NCBI RefSeq assembly: GCF_051014445.1
Contig: NC_135134.1
Location: 26,229,672-26,293,671, forward strand
Origin: Colletes latitarsis
Taxonomy: Eukaryota; Arthropoda; Insecta; Hymenoptera; Colletidae
DNA length: 64,000 nucleotides
Reading direction: 5' to 3'
Below are positions 27,225-40,601 of the stretch, piece by piece; the first letter of the stretch is position 1, and every line of letters starts with the position of its first letter. Both the position numbers and the translations under genes were made by a program. Under the pieces are notes generated by a model. The model worked only from the letters and a program-made list of their open reading frames with translations. It made no database searches and had not been told where the DNA came from.

Positions 27225-28935
27225 CCTCTAAAATATTGATCGAAACCAGGTTTAGTGGACTGTTTCAGTGTGGTACCACATTACTACGTGATCCAATCTA
27301 GAAAAAGCCCAGGATATGGCCATCAAGTATGAGAAATATTCGCAAGTATGAGCCTGCTGAGGGGTAATCCTAGACCTAACCCAGACCTAACTCAGCGTTA
27401 TCCTCTAAAATATTTATCAAGTCCAGATTTAATGGACTGTTTCAGTGTGGTACCACATTAGTACATGATCCAAACCAGAATAAGCCAGGGATCTGTTCAA
27501 CAAGTATGTGAAAAACGCGAAAGTATGACCCTGATGGGGGCAAATCCCAGGCCTAATCTAGACCTAACATGCGTTATCCTCTAAAATATTGATCGAAACT
27601 AGGTTTAATGGACTGTTCCAGTGTGGTACCACATTACTACGTGATCCAAACCAGAAAAACCGAGGATCTGTTCAACAAGTATGTTAAAAATGCGAAAGTA
27701 TGTCCCTGATGAGGGCAAATCCAAGACCTATCCCAGACCTAACATGCGTTGTCTTCTAAAATATTGATCGAAACCAGATTTAATGGACTGTTTCAGTGTG
27801 GCACCACATTACTACGTGATCCATCCAGAAGAAGCCAGGGATCTGTTCAACAAGTATGGGAACAATGCGAAAATATGGCCCTGATGAGGGCAAATCCCAG
27901 GTTTAACCTAGACATAACATGCGTTATCCTCCAAAATATTTATCAAGACCAGATTTAATTGAATGTTTCAGTGTGGTACCACATTCCTACGTGATCCAAA
28001 CCAGAAAAAACCCAGGATCTGTTCAACAAGTATGTGGAGAATGCGAAAGAATGTGTCTGTTGAGGGCAAATCTCAGGCCCAACCTAGACATAACATGCGT
28101 TATCCTCTAAAATATTCATCGAAACCAGGTTTAATGGACTGTTTCAGTGTGGTACCACATTACAACGGGATCCGAACCAGAAAAAGGCCATAATCTGGCC
28201 ATCATGTATGAGAAATATGCGAAAGTTCGAGCCTGATGGGAGCAAATCCCAGACCAAACCTAGACCTAACATGAGTTATTCTCTAAAATATTTATCAAGA
28301 CCAGATTTAATTGAATGTTTCAGTGTGGTACCACTATACTACGTGATCCAAACCAGAAAAAACCCAGGATCTGTTCAACAAGTATGTGGAGAATGCGAAA
28401 GTATGTGTCTGATGAGGGCAAATCCCTGGCCTAACCTAGACATAACATGCGTGATCCTCTAAAATATTCAGCGAAACCAGGTTTAATGGACTGTTTCAGT
28501 GTGGTACCACTTTACTACGGGATCCAAACCAGAAAAAGGCCAGAATCTGTTCAACAAGTATGTGAGAAACGCGAAACTATGAGTCTGATGAGGGCAAATC
28601 CCAGACCTAACCTAGACCTAACATGAGTTATTCTCTGAAATATTCATCGAAGCAGGTATAATGGACTTTCTCAGTGTGGTACCACATTACTACGTGATCC
28701 AAACCAGAAAAAACCCAGGATCTGTTCAACAAGTATGTGGAGAATGCGAAAGTATGTGTCTGATGAGGGCAAATCCCTGGCCAAACCTAGACCTAACATG
28801 AGTTATTCTCTAAAATATTCATCGAAGCCAGGTTTAATGGACTTTTTCAGTGTGGTACCACATTACTACGTGATCCAAACCAGAAAAAACCCAGGATCTG
28901 TTCAACAAGTATGTGAAGAATGCGAAAGTATGAGC
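27225..28935 (+). repeat. Middle-domain block M1/M2, second copy
   Basis: About 9.7 monomers. It matches 23160-24763 at offset 3,872 over most of its length, and is copied again 2,110 bp downstream (12 monomers minus 2 bp) at 29335-31045. It includes a 175-bp monomer, where TCATCGAAGCAGG lacks one C near 28652. Confidence 0.82.
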
Positions 28936-29334
28936 CTGATGAGGGGAAATCCCATACCTATCCCAGACATAACATGCGTTATCCTCTAAAATATTGATCG
29001 AAACCAGGTTTAATGGACAGTTTCAGTGTGGTACCACATTACTACGTGATCCAAACCAGAAAAAGCCCAGAATCTGGCCATCAAGTATGAGAAATATGCG
29101 AAAGTACGAGCCTGATGAGAGCAAATCCCAGACCTAACCTAGACCTAACTTGCGTTATCCTCTAAAATTTTGATCGAAACCAGGTTTAATGGACTATTTC
29201 AGTGTGGTACCACATTACTACGTGATCCAAACTAGAAAACGCCCAGAATCTGGCCATCAACTATGAGAAATATGCGAAAGTACGAGCCTGATGAGAGCAA
29301 ATCCCAGAACTAACCAAGACCTAACATGCGTTAT

Positions 29335-31045
29335 CCTCTAAAATATTGATCGAAACCAGGTTTAGTGGACTGTTTCAGTGTGGTACCACATTACTACGTG
29401 ATCCAATCTAGAAAAAGCCCAGGATATGGCCATCAAGTATGAGAAATATTCGCAAGTATGAGCCTGCTGAGGGGTAATCCTAGACCTAACCCAGACCTAA
29501 CTCAGCGTTATCCTCTAAAATATTTATCAAGTCCAGATTTAATGGACTGTTTCAGTGTGGTACCACATTAGTACATGATCCAAACCAGAATAAGCCAGGG
29601 ATCTGTTCAACAAGTATGTGAAAAACGCGAAAGTATGACCCTGATGGGGGCAAATCCCAGGCCTAATCTAGACCTAACATGCGTTATCCTCTAAAATATT
29701 GATCGAAACTAGGTTTAATGGACTGTTCCAGTGTGGTACCACATTACTACGTGATCCAAACCAGAAAAACCGAGGATCTGTTCAACAAGTATGTTAAAAA
29801 TGCGAAAGTATGTCCCTGATGAGGGCAAATCCAAGACCTATCCCAGACCTAACATGCGTTGTCTTCTAAAATATTGATCGAAACCAGATTTAATGGACTG
29901 TTTCAGTGTGGCACCACATTACTACGTGATCCATCCAGAAGAAGCCAGGGATCTGTTCAACAAGTATGGGAACAATGCGAAAATATGGCCCTGATGAGGG
30001 CAAATCCCAGGTTTAACCTAGACATAACATGCGTTATCCTCCAAAATATTTATCAAGACCAGATTTAATTGAATGTTTCAGTGTGGTACCACATTCCTAC
30101 GTGATCCAAACCAGAAAAAACCCAGGATCTGTTCAACAAGTATGTGGAGGATGCGAAAGTATGTGTCTGATGAGGGCAAATCTCAGGCCCAACCTAGACA
30201 TAACATGCGTTATCCTCTAAAATATTCATCGAAGCCAGGTTTAATGGACTGTTTCAGTGTGGTACCACATTACAACGGGATCCGAACCAGAAAAAGGCCA
30301 TAATCTGGCCATCATCTATGAGAAATATGCGAAAGTTCGAGCCTGATGGGAGCAAATCCCAGACCAAACCTAGACCTAACATGAGTTATTCTCTAAAATA
30401 TCTATCAAGACCAGATTTAATTGAATGTTTCAGTGTGGTACCACAATACTACGTGATCCAAACCAGAAAAAACCCAGGATCTGTTCGACAAGTATGTGGA
30501 GAATGCGAAAGTATGTGTCTGATGAGGGCAAATCCCTGGCCTAACCTAGACATAACATGCGTGATCCTCTAAAATATTCAGCGAAACCAGGTTTAATGGA
30601 CTGTTTCAGTGTGGTACCACTTTACTACGGGATCCAAACCAGAAAAAGGCCAGAATCTGTTCAACAAGTATGTGAAAAACGCGAAACTATGAGTCTGATG
30701 AGGGCAAATCCCAGACCTAACCTAGACCTAACATGAGTTATTCTCTGAAATATTCATCGAAGCAGGTTTAATGGACTTTCTCAGTGTCGTACCACATTAC
30801 TACCTGATCCAAACCAGAAAAAACCCAGGATCTGTTCAACAAGTATGTGGAGAATGCGAAAGTATGTGTCTGATGAGGGCAAATCCCTGGCCAAACCTAG
30901 ACCTAACATGAGTTATTCTCTAAAATATTCATCGAAGCCAGGTTTAATGGACTTTTTCAGTGTGGTACCACATTACTACGTGATCCAAACCAGAAAAAAC
31001 CCAGGATCTGTTCAACAAGTATGTGAAGAATGCGAAAGTATGAGT
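29335..31045 (+). repeat. Middle-domain block, third copy (offset 2,110)
   Basis: Near-identical to 27225-28935. In several places it is closer to the first copy (23877-24600) than to the second: GTGGAGGATGCG at about 30145 matches 24164 and not GTGGAGAATGCG at 28034, and GTTCGACAAG at 30483 matches 24501. Exchange among the three copies is therefore mosaic. Confidence 0.82.
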
Positions 31046-32573
31046 CTGATGAGGGCAAATCCCAGACCTATCCCAGACATAACTTGCGTTATCCTCTTAA
31101 ATATTGATCGAAACCAGGTTTAATGGACTGTTTCAGTGTGGTACCACATTACTACGGGATCCAAACCAGAAAAAGGCCAGAATCTGTTCAACAAGAATGT
31201 GAAAAACGCGAAACTATGAGCCTGATGAAGGGAAATCCCATACCTATCCCAGACATAACATGCGTTATCCTCTAAAATATTGATCGAAACCAGGTTTAAT
31301 GGACTGTTTCAGTGTGGTACCACACTACTACGTGATCCAAACCAGAAAAAGGCAGGGATCTGTTCAACAAGTATGTGAAAAATGCGAAAATATGACCCTG
31401 ATGAGGGCAAATCCCGGACCTATCCCAGACCTAACTTGTGTTATCCTCTAAAATATTGATCGAAACCAGGTTTAATTTACCGTTTCAGTGTGGTACCACA
31501 TTACTACGTGATCCAATCCAGAAAACGCCCAGGATCTAGCCATGAAGTATGAGAAATATGCGAAATTATGAGCCTGATTAGGGCAAATCCTAGACCTAAC
31601 CCAGACCTCACATGCGTCATCCTCTAAAATATTTATCAAGACCAGGTTTAATCGACTGTTCAAGTGTGGTACCACATTGCTACGTGATCCAAACCAGAAA
31701 AAACCCAGGATCTGTTCAACAAGTATGTGGAGAATGCGAAAGTATGTGTCTGATGAGGGCAAATCTCAGGCCCAACCTAGACACAACATGCGTTATCCTC
31801 TAAAATATTCATCGAAACCAGGTTTAATGGACTGTTTCAGTGTGGTACCACATTACAACGGGATCCGAACCAGAAAAAGGCCATAATCTGGCCATCATGT
31901 ATGAGAAATATGCGAAAGTTCGAGCCTGATGAGAGCAAATCCCAGACCAAACCTAGACCTAACATGAGCTATTCTCTAAAATATTTATCAAGACCAGATT
32001 TAATTGAATGTTTCAGTGTGGTACCACAATACTACGTGATCCAAACCAGAAAAAACCCAGGATCTGTTCAACAAGTATGTGGAGAATGCGAAAGTATGTG
32101 TCTGATGAGGGCAAATCCCTGGCCTAACCTAGACATAACATGCGTGATCCTCTCAAATATTCAGCGAAACCAGGTTTAATGGACTGTTTCAGCGTGGTAC
32201 CACTTTACTACGGGATCCAAACCAGAAAAAGGCCAGAATCTGTTCAACAAGTATGTGAAAAACGCGAAACTATGAGTCTGATGAGGGCAAATCCCAGACC
32301 TAACCTAGACCTAACATGAGTTATTCTCTGAAATATTCATCGAAGCAGGTTTAATGGACTTTCTCAGTGTGGTACCACATTACTACGTGATCCAAACCAG
32401 AAAAAACCCAGGATCTGTTCAACAAGTATGTGGAGAATGCGAAAGTATGTGTCTGATGAGGGCAAATCCCTGGCCAAACCTAGACCTAACATGAGTTATT
32501 CTCTAAAATATTCATCGAAGCGAGGTTTAATGGACTTTTTCAGTGTGGTACCACATTACTACGTGATCCAAAC

Positions 32574-33055
32574 CAGAAAAAGGCCAGAATCTGTTCAACA
32601 AGAATGTGAAAAACGCGAAACTATGAGCCTGATGAGGGGAAATCCCATACCTATCCCAGACATAGCATGCGTTATCCTCTAAAATATTGATCGAAACCAG
32701 ATTTAATGGACTGTTTCAGCGTGGTACCACATTACTACGGGATCCAAACCAGAAAAAGGCCAGAATCTGTTCAACAAGAATGTGAAAAACGCGAAACTAT
32801 GAGCCTGATGAGGGGAAATCCCATACCTATCCCAGACATAGCATGCGTTATCCTCTAAAATATTGATCGAAACCAGATTTAATGGACTGTTTCTGTGTGG
32901 TACCACATTACTACGGGATCCAAACCAGAAAAAGGCCAGAATCTGTTCAACAAGAATGTGAAAAACGCGAAACTATGAGCCTGATGAGGGGAAATCCCAT
33001 ACCTATCCCAGACATAACATTCGTTATCCTCTAAAATATTGATCGAAACCAGGTT
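32574..33055 (+). repeat. Three nearly identical consecutive monomers
   Basis: Monomers with AGGCCAGAATCTG, AAGAATGTGAAAAACG and AAATCCCATACC follow one another at a 176-bp step (about 32581, 32757 and 32933). Neighbouring monomers elsewhere differ more, so this is a very local and recent amplification. Two-copy versions occur near 36965-37230 and 38725-39000. Confidence 0.78.
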
Positions 33056-33059
33056 TAAT

Positions 33060-34620
33060 GGACTGTTTCAGTGTGGTACCGCCTTACTACGTGATCCAAA
33101 CCAGAAAAAACCCAGGATCCGTTCAATAAGTATGTGGAGAATGCGAAAGTATGTGTCTGAGGAGGGAAAATCCCAGGCCTAACAAAGACCTAACATGCGT
33201 TATCCTCAAAAATATTAATCGAACCCAGGTTTAATCGACTGTTTCAGTGTGGTACCGCATTACTACGTGATCCAAACCAGACAAAACCCAGGATCTGTTT
33301 AACAAGTATGTGGAGAATGCGTAAGTATGTGTCTGATGTGGGCAAATCCCAGGCCCAACCTAGTCATAACATGCGTTATCCTCTAAAATATTGATCGAAA
33401 CCAGGTTTAATGGACTGTTTCAGTATGGTACCACATTACTACGTGATCCAAACCAGAAAAAACCCAGGATCTGTTCACCAAGTATGTGGAGAATGCGGAA
33501 GTATGTGTCTGATGATGGCATATCCCACGCCTAACCTAACCATAACATGCGTTATCCTCTAAATTATTGATCGAAACCAGGTTTAATTGAATGTTTCAGT
33601 GTGGTACCACATTACTACGTGATCCAATCCAGAAAAAGCCCAGGATCTAGCCATGGAGTTTGAGAAATATGCGAAATTATGAGCCTGATTAGGGCAAATC
33701 CTAGACCTAACCCAGACCTAACATGCGTTATCCTCAAAAATATTGATCGAAACCAGGTTTAATTGAATGTTTCAGTGTGGTACCGCCTTACTACGTGATC
33801 CAAACCAGAAAAAACCCAGGATCCGTTCAACAGGTATGTGGAGAATGCGAAAGTATGTGTCTGATGAGGGAAAATCCCAGGCCTAACAAAGACCTAACAT
33901 GCGTTATCCTCTAAAATATTTATCAAGACCAAATTTAATTGAAAGTTTCAGTGTGGTACCACATTACTACGTGACCCAAACCAGAAAAAGGCCAGAATCT
34001 GTTCAACAAGTATGCGAAAAACGCGAAACTATGAGCCTGATGAGGGGAAATCCCAGACCTATCCCAGACATAACATGCGTTATCCTTTAAAATATTGATC
34101 GACACCAGGTTTAATGGACTGTTTCAGTGTGGTACCACATTACCACGTGATCCAAATCAGAAAAAGCCAGGGATCTGTTCAACAAGTATGTGAAAAATGC
34201 GAAAATATGACCCTGATGAGGGCAAATCACGGACTTAACCTAGACCTAACATGAGTTATTCTCTAAAATATTCATCGATGCCAGGTTTAATGGACTTTTT
34301 CAGTGTGGTACCACATTACTACGTGATCCAAACCAGAAAAAACACAGGATACGCTCTACATGTATGTGAAGAATGCGAAATTATGTGTCTGATGAGGGAA
34401 AATCCCAGGCCTAACGTAGACCTAACAAGCGTTACCCTCAAAATCATTGATCGAAACCAGGTTTAATCGACTGTTTCAGTGTGGTTTCACATTACTACGT
34501 GATCCAAACCAGAATAAAACCCAGGATCTGTACAACTAGTATGTGAAGAATGCGAAAGTATGAGCCTGACGAGGGCAAATCCCAGACCTATCCCAGACAT
34601 AACTTGCGTTATCATCTAAA
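33060..34620 (+). repeat. Island of left-domain monomers inside the middle domain (2)
   Basis: Matches island 1 (offset 7,916, then 7,740 after losing one monomer relative to it), and the left-domain sequence at 8430-9870 and its copies. It carries TACCGCCTTAC, AACAAAGACC, GTCATAACATGCG and the GATACGCTCTACATG monomer (about 34340). Middle-domain variants resume near 34620. Confidence 0.78.
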
Positions 34621-35329
34621 ATATTGACCGAAACCTGTTTTAATCGACTGTTTCAGTGTGGTACCACATTACTACGTGATCCAAACCAGAAAAAGCCCAG
34701 AATCTGGCCATCAAGTATGAGAAATATGCGAAAGTACGAGCCTGATGAGAGCAAATCCCAGACCTAACCTAGACCTAACATGAGTTATTCTCCGAAATAT
34801 TCATCGAAGCAGGTTTAATGGACTTTCTCAGTGTGGTACCACATTACTACGTGATCCAGACCAGAAAAAACCCAGGATCTGTTCAACAAGTATGTGAAGA
34901 ATGCGAAAGTATGTGTCTGATAAAGGAAAATCCCAGGCCTAACCTAGACCTAACTTGCGTTATCCTCTAAAATTTTGATCGAAACCAGGTTTAATGGACT
35001 ATTTCAGTGTGGTACCACATTACTACGTGATCCAATCCAGAAAAACCCCAGGATCTGGGCATCAAGTATGAGAAATATGCGAAAGTACGAGCCTGATGAG
35101 AGCAAGTCCCAGACCTAACCTAGACCTAACATGAGTTATTCTCTAAAATATTCATCGAAGCCAGGTTTAATGGACTTTTTCAGTGTGGTACCACATTACG
35201 ACGTGATCCAAACCTGAAAAAACCCAGGATCTGTTCAACAAGTATGTGAAGAATGCGATAGTATGTGTCTGATGAAGGAAAATCCCAGGCCTAACCTAGA
35301 CCTAACTTGCGTTATCCTCTAAAATATTG

Positions 35330-38300
35330 ATCGAAACCAGGTTTAATGGACTGTTTCAGTGTGGTACCACATTACTACGTGATCCAATCTAGAAAAAGCC
35401 CAGGATATGGCCATCAAGTATGAGAAATATTCGCAAGTATGAGCCTGCTGAGGGGTAATCCTAGACCTAACCCAGACTTAACTCAGCGTTATCCTCTAAA
35501 ATATTTATCAAGTCCAGATTTAATGGACTGTTTCAGTGTGGTACCACATTACTACGTGATCCAAACCAGAAAAACCGAGGATCTGTTCAACAAGTATGTT
35601 AAAAATGCGAAAGTATGTCCCTGATGAGGGCAAATCCAAGACCTATCCCAGACCTAACATGCGTTGTCTTCTAAAATATTGATCGAAACCAGATTTAATG
35701 GACTGTTTCAGTGTGGCACCACATTACTACGTGATCCATCCAGAAGAAGCCAGGGATCTGTTCAACAAGTATGGGAACAATGCGAAAATATGGCCCTGAT
35801 GAGGGCAAATCCCAGGTTTAACCTAGACATAACATGCGTTATCCTCCAAAATATTTATCAAGACCAGATTTAATTGAATGTTTCAGTGTGGTACCACATT
35901 CCTACGTGATCCAAACCAGAAAAAACCCAGGATCTGTTCAACAAGTATGTGGAGAATGCGAGAGAATGTGTCTGATGAGGGCAAATCTCAGGCCCAACCT
36001 AGACATAACATGCGTTATCCTCTAAAATATTCATCGAAACCAGGTTTAATGGACTGTTTCAGTGTGGTACCACATTACAACGGGATCCGAACCAGAAAAA
36101 GGCCATAATCTGGCCATCATGTATGAGAAATATGCGAAAGTTCGAGCCTGATGGGAGCAAATCCCAGACCAAACCTAGACCTAACATGAGTTATTCTCTA
36201 AAATATTTATCAAGACCAGATTTAATTGAATGTTTCAGTGTGGTACCACAATACTACGTGATCCAAACCAGAAAAAACCCAGGATCTGTTCAACAAGTAT
36301 GTGGAGAATGCGAAAGTATGTGTCTGATGAGGGCAAATCCCTGGCCTAACCTAGACATAACATGCGTGATCCTCTAAAATATTCAGCGAAACCAGGTTTA
36401 ATGGACTGTTTCAGTGTGGTACCACTTTACTACGGGATCCAAACCAGAAAAAGGCCAGAATCTGTTCAACAAGTATGTGAAAAACGCGAAACTATGAGTC
36501 TGATGAGGGCAAATCCCAGACCTAACCTAGACCTAACATGAGTTATTCTCTGAAATATTCATCGAAGCAGGTTTAATGGACTTTCTCAGTGTGGTTCCAC
36601 ATTACTACGTGATCCAAACCAGAAAAAACCCAGGATCTGTTCAACAAGTATGTGGAGAATGCGAAAGTATGTGTCTGATGAGGGCAAATCCCTGGCCAAA
36701 CCTAGACCTAACATGAGTTATTCTCTAAAATATTCATCGAAGCGAGGTTTAATGGACTTTTTCAGTGTGGTACCACATTACTACGTGATCCAAACCAGAA
36801 AAAACCCAGGATCTGTTCAACAAGTATGTGAAGAATGCGAAAGTATGAGTCTGATGAGGGCAAATCCCAGACCTATCCCAGACATAACTTGCGTTATCCT
36901 CTTAAATATTGATCGAAACCAGGTTTAATGGACTGTTTCAGTGTGGTACCACATTACTACGGGATCCAAACCAGAAAAAGGCCAGAATCTGTTCAACAAG
37001 AATGTGAAAAACGCGAAACTATGAGCCTGATGAGGGGAAATCCCATACCTATCCCAGACATAGCATGCGTTATCCTCTAAAATATTGATCGAAACCAGAT
37101 TTAATGGACTGTTTCTGTGTGGTACCACATTACTACCGGATCCAAACCAGAAAAAGGCCAGAATCTGTTCAACAAGAATGTGCAAAACGCGAAACTATGA
37201 GCCTGATGAGGGGAAATCCCATACCTATCCCAGACATAACATTCGTTATCCTCTAAAATATTGATCGAAACCAGGTTTAATGGACTGTTTCAGTGTGGTA
37301 CCACACTGCTACGTGATCCAAACCAGAAAAAGGCAGGGATCTGTTCAACAAGTATGTGAAAAATGCGAAAATATGACCCTGATGAGGGCAAATCCCGGAC
37401 CTATCCCAGACCTAACTTGCGTTATCCTGTGAAATATTGATCGAAACCAGGTTTTGTTTACCGTTTCAGTGTGGTACCACATTACTACGTGATCCAATCC
37501 AGAAAACGCCCAGGATCTAGCCATGAAGTATGAGAAATATGCGAAATTATGAGCCTGATTAGGGCAAATCCTAGACCTAACCCAGACCTCACATGCGTCA
37601 TCCTCTAAAATATTTATCAAGACCAGGTTTAATCGACTGTTCAAGTGTGGTACCGCATTGCTACGTGATCCAAACCAGAAAAAACCCAGGATCTGTTCAA
37701 CAAGTATGTGGAGAATGCGAAAGTATGTGTCTGATGAGGGCAAATCTCAGGCCCAACCTAGACATAACATGCGTTATCCTCTTAAATATTCATCGAAACC
37801 AGGTTTAATGGACTGTTTCAGTGTGGTACCACATTACAACGGGATCCGAACCAGAAAAAGGCCATAATCTGGCCATCATGTATGAGAAATATGCGAAAGT
37901 TCGAGCCTGATGAGAGCAAATCCCAGACCAAACCTAGACCTAACATGAGTTATTCTCTAAAATATTTATCAAGACCAGATTTAATTGAATGTTTCAGTGT
38001 GGTACCACAATACTACGTGATCCAAACCAGAAAAAACCCAGGATCTGTTCAACAAGTATGTGGAGAATGCGAAAGTATGTGTCTGATGAGGGCAAATCCC
38101 TGGCCTAACCTAGACATAACATGCGTGATCCTCTCAAATATTCAGCGAAACCAGCTTTAATGGACTGTTTCAGTGTGGTACCACTTTACTACGGGATCCA
38201 AACCAGAAAAAGGCCAGAATCTGTTCAACAAGTATGTGAAAAACGCGAAACTATGAGTCTGCTGAGGGCAAATCCCAGACCTAACCTAGACCTAACATGA

Positions 38301-38560
38301 GTTATTCTCTGAAATATTCATCGAAGCCAGGTTTAATGGACTTTTTCAGTGTGGTACCACATTACTACGTGATCCAAACCAGAAAAAACCCAGGATCTGT
38401 TCAACAAGTATGTGGAGAATGCGAAAGTATGTGTCTGATGAGGGCAAATCCCTGGCCAAACCTAGACCTAACATGAGTTATTCTCTAAAATATTCATCGA
38501 AGCGAGGTTTAATGGACTTTTTCAGTGTGGTACCACATTACTACGTGATCCAAACCAGAA
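35330..38560 (+). repeat. Copy of 29330-32578 (offsets 5,981 / 5,805 / 5,981)
   Basis: About 18 monomers. The offset is 5,981 at the left, 5,805 from about 35545 (the CATTAGTACATG monomer is missing here), and 5,981 again after about 37005-37180, where one monomer was gained. Gain and loss are both exactly one monomer. Markers: CATTACAACGGGATCC at 36074 and 37833, and GTCATCCTC at 37593. Confidence 0.78.
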
Positions 38561-38920
38561 AAAACCCAGGATCTGTTCAACAAGTATGTGAAGAATGCGA
38601 AAGTATGAGTCTGATGAGGGCAAATCCCAGACCTATCCCAGACATAACTTGCGTTATCCTCTTAAATATTGATCGAAACCAGGTTTAATGGACTGTTTCA
38701 GTGTGGTACCACATTACTACGGGATCCAAACCAGAAAAAGGCCAGAATCTGTTCAACAAGAATGTGAAAAACGCGAAACTATGAGCCTGATGAGGGGAGA
38801 TCCCATACCTATCCCAAACATAGCATGCGTTATCCTCTAAAATATTGATCGAAACCAGATTTAATGGACTGTTTCTGTGTGGTACCACATTACTACGGGG
38901 TCCAAACCAGAAAAAGGCCA
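35930..38920 (+). repeat. Tandem pair with a 10-monomer (1,760-bp) step
   Basis: About 35930-37160 and 37690-38920 match at an offset of 1,759-1,760 bp, which is 10 monomers. Examples are 36123 with 37882, 36650 with 38410, and 36925 with 38685. This is a candidate higher-order unit for this part of the middle domain, seen in just under two copies. Confidence 0.75.
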
Positions 38921-39214
38921 GAATCTGTTCAACAAGAATGTGAAAAACGCGAAACTATGAGCCTGATGAGGGGAAATCCCATACCTATCCCAGACATAAC
39001 ATGCGTTATCCTCTAAAATATTGATCGAAACCAGGTTTAATGGACTGTTTCAGTGTGGTACCACACTACTACGTGATCCAAACCAGAAAAAGGCAGGGAT
39101 CTGTTCAACAAGTATGTGAAAAATGCGAAAATATGACCCTGATGAGGGCAAATCCCGGACCTATCCCAGACCTAACTTGCGTTATCCTCTAAAATATTAA
39201 TCGAAACCAGGTTT

Positions 39215-40601
39215 AATTTACCGTTTCAGTGTGGTACCACATTACTACGTGATCCAATCCAGAAAACGCCCAGGATCTAGCCATGAAGTATGAGAAATAT
39301 GCGAAATTATGAGCCTGATTAGGGCAAATCCTAGACCTAACCCAGACCTCACATGCGTCATCCTCTAAAATATTTATCAAGACCAGGTTTAATCGACTGT
39401 TCAAGTGTGGTACCACATTGCTACGTGACCCAAACCAGAAAAAACCCAGGATCCGTTCAACAAGTATGTGAAGAATGCGAAAGTATGTGTCTGATGAGGG
39501 AAAATCCCAGGCCTAACCTAGACATAACATGCGTTATCCTCTAAAATATTGCTCGAAACCAGGTTTAATGGACAGTTTCAGTTTGGTACCACATTACCAC
39601 GTGATGCAATCCAGAAAAACCCCAGGATCAGGCCATCAAGTTTTTTGAAATATGCGAAAGTACGAGCCTTATGAGAGCAAATCCCAGACCTAACCTAGAC
39701 CTAACATGAGTTATTCTCTAAAATATTCATCGAAGCCAGGTTTAATGGACTTTTTCAGTGTGGTACCACATTACTACGTGATCCAAACCAGAAAAAACCC
39801 AGGATCCGTTCAACAAGTATCTGAAGAATGCGAAAGTATGTGTCTGATGAGGGAAAATCCCGGACCTATCCCAGACCTAACTTGCGTTATCCTCTAAAAT
39901 ATTGATCGAAACCAGGTTTAATTTACCGTTTCAGTGTGGTACCACATTACTACGTGATCCAATCCAGAAAACGCCCAGGATCTAGCCATGAAGTATGAGA
40001 AATATGCGAAATTATGAGCCTGATTAGGGCAAATCCTAGACCTAACCCAGGCCTCACATGCGTCATCCTCTAAAATATTTATCAAGACCAGGTTTAATCG
40101 ACTGTTCAAGTGTGGTACCACATTGCTACGTGACCCAAACCAGAAAAAACCCAGGATCCGTTCAACAAGTATGTGAAGAATGCGAAAGTATGTGTCTGAT
40201 GAGGGAAAATCCCGGACCTATCCCAGACCTAACTTGCGTTATCCTCTAAAATATTGATCGAAACCAGGTTTAATTTACCGTTTCAGTGTGGTACCACATT
40301 ACTACGTGATCCAATCCAGAAAACGCCCAGGATCTAGCCATGAAGTATGAGAAATATGCGAAATTATGAGCCTGATTAGGGCAAATCCTAGACCTAACCC
40401 AGACCTCACATGCGTCATCCTCTAAAATATTTATCAAGACCAGGTTTAATCGACTGTTCAAGTGTGGTACCACATTGCTACGTGACCCAAACCAGAAAAA
40501 ACCCAGGATCTGTTCAACAAGTATGTGGAGAATGCGAAAGTATGTGTCTGATGAGGGCAAATCCCTGGCCTAACCTAGACATAACATGCGTGATCCTCTA
40601 A
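39215..40601 (+). repeat. Local cluster of GTCATCCTC monomers at 2- and 4-monomer spacing
   Basis: Monomers starting ATGCGTCATCCTC with GACTGTTCAAGTGTGG lie at 39353, 40058 and 40410 (705 and 352 bp apart), each preceded by AATTTACCG and AGAAAACGCCC. The 40058-40410 pair is a tandem dimer of 352 bp. A further copy of 39250-39890 is at 41364-42004 (offset 2,114). Confidence 0.78.
39641..39646 (+). other. T6 marker variant in a monomer
   Basis: CAAG is followed by TTTTTTGAAATATGCG where other monomers read TATGAGAAATATGCG. The same variant occurs at 41755-41760 and 50731-50736 (offset 8,976). It is a useful tag for tracing copies of this monomer. Confidence 0.85.

Noticed and set aside
37345..37743. 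132-codon ORF on the minus strand, the longest in the window, and similar 67-96 codon minus-strand ORFs
   Set aside because: It spans more than two monomers read in shifted frames, has no ribosome-binding or promoter context, and exists only where a few stop codons are lost by satellite variation. The parallel copy at 31472-31762 is shorter because of single-base changes.
39641..39646. T6 run as an RNA polymerase III terminator
   Set aside because: It occurs in only three monomers, all copies of one variant, with no supporting promoter structure. It is better treated as a copy marker.
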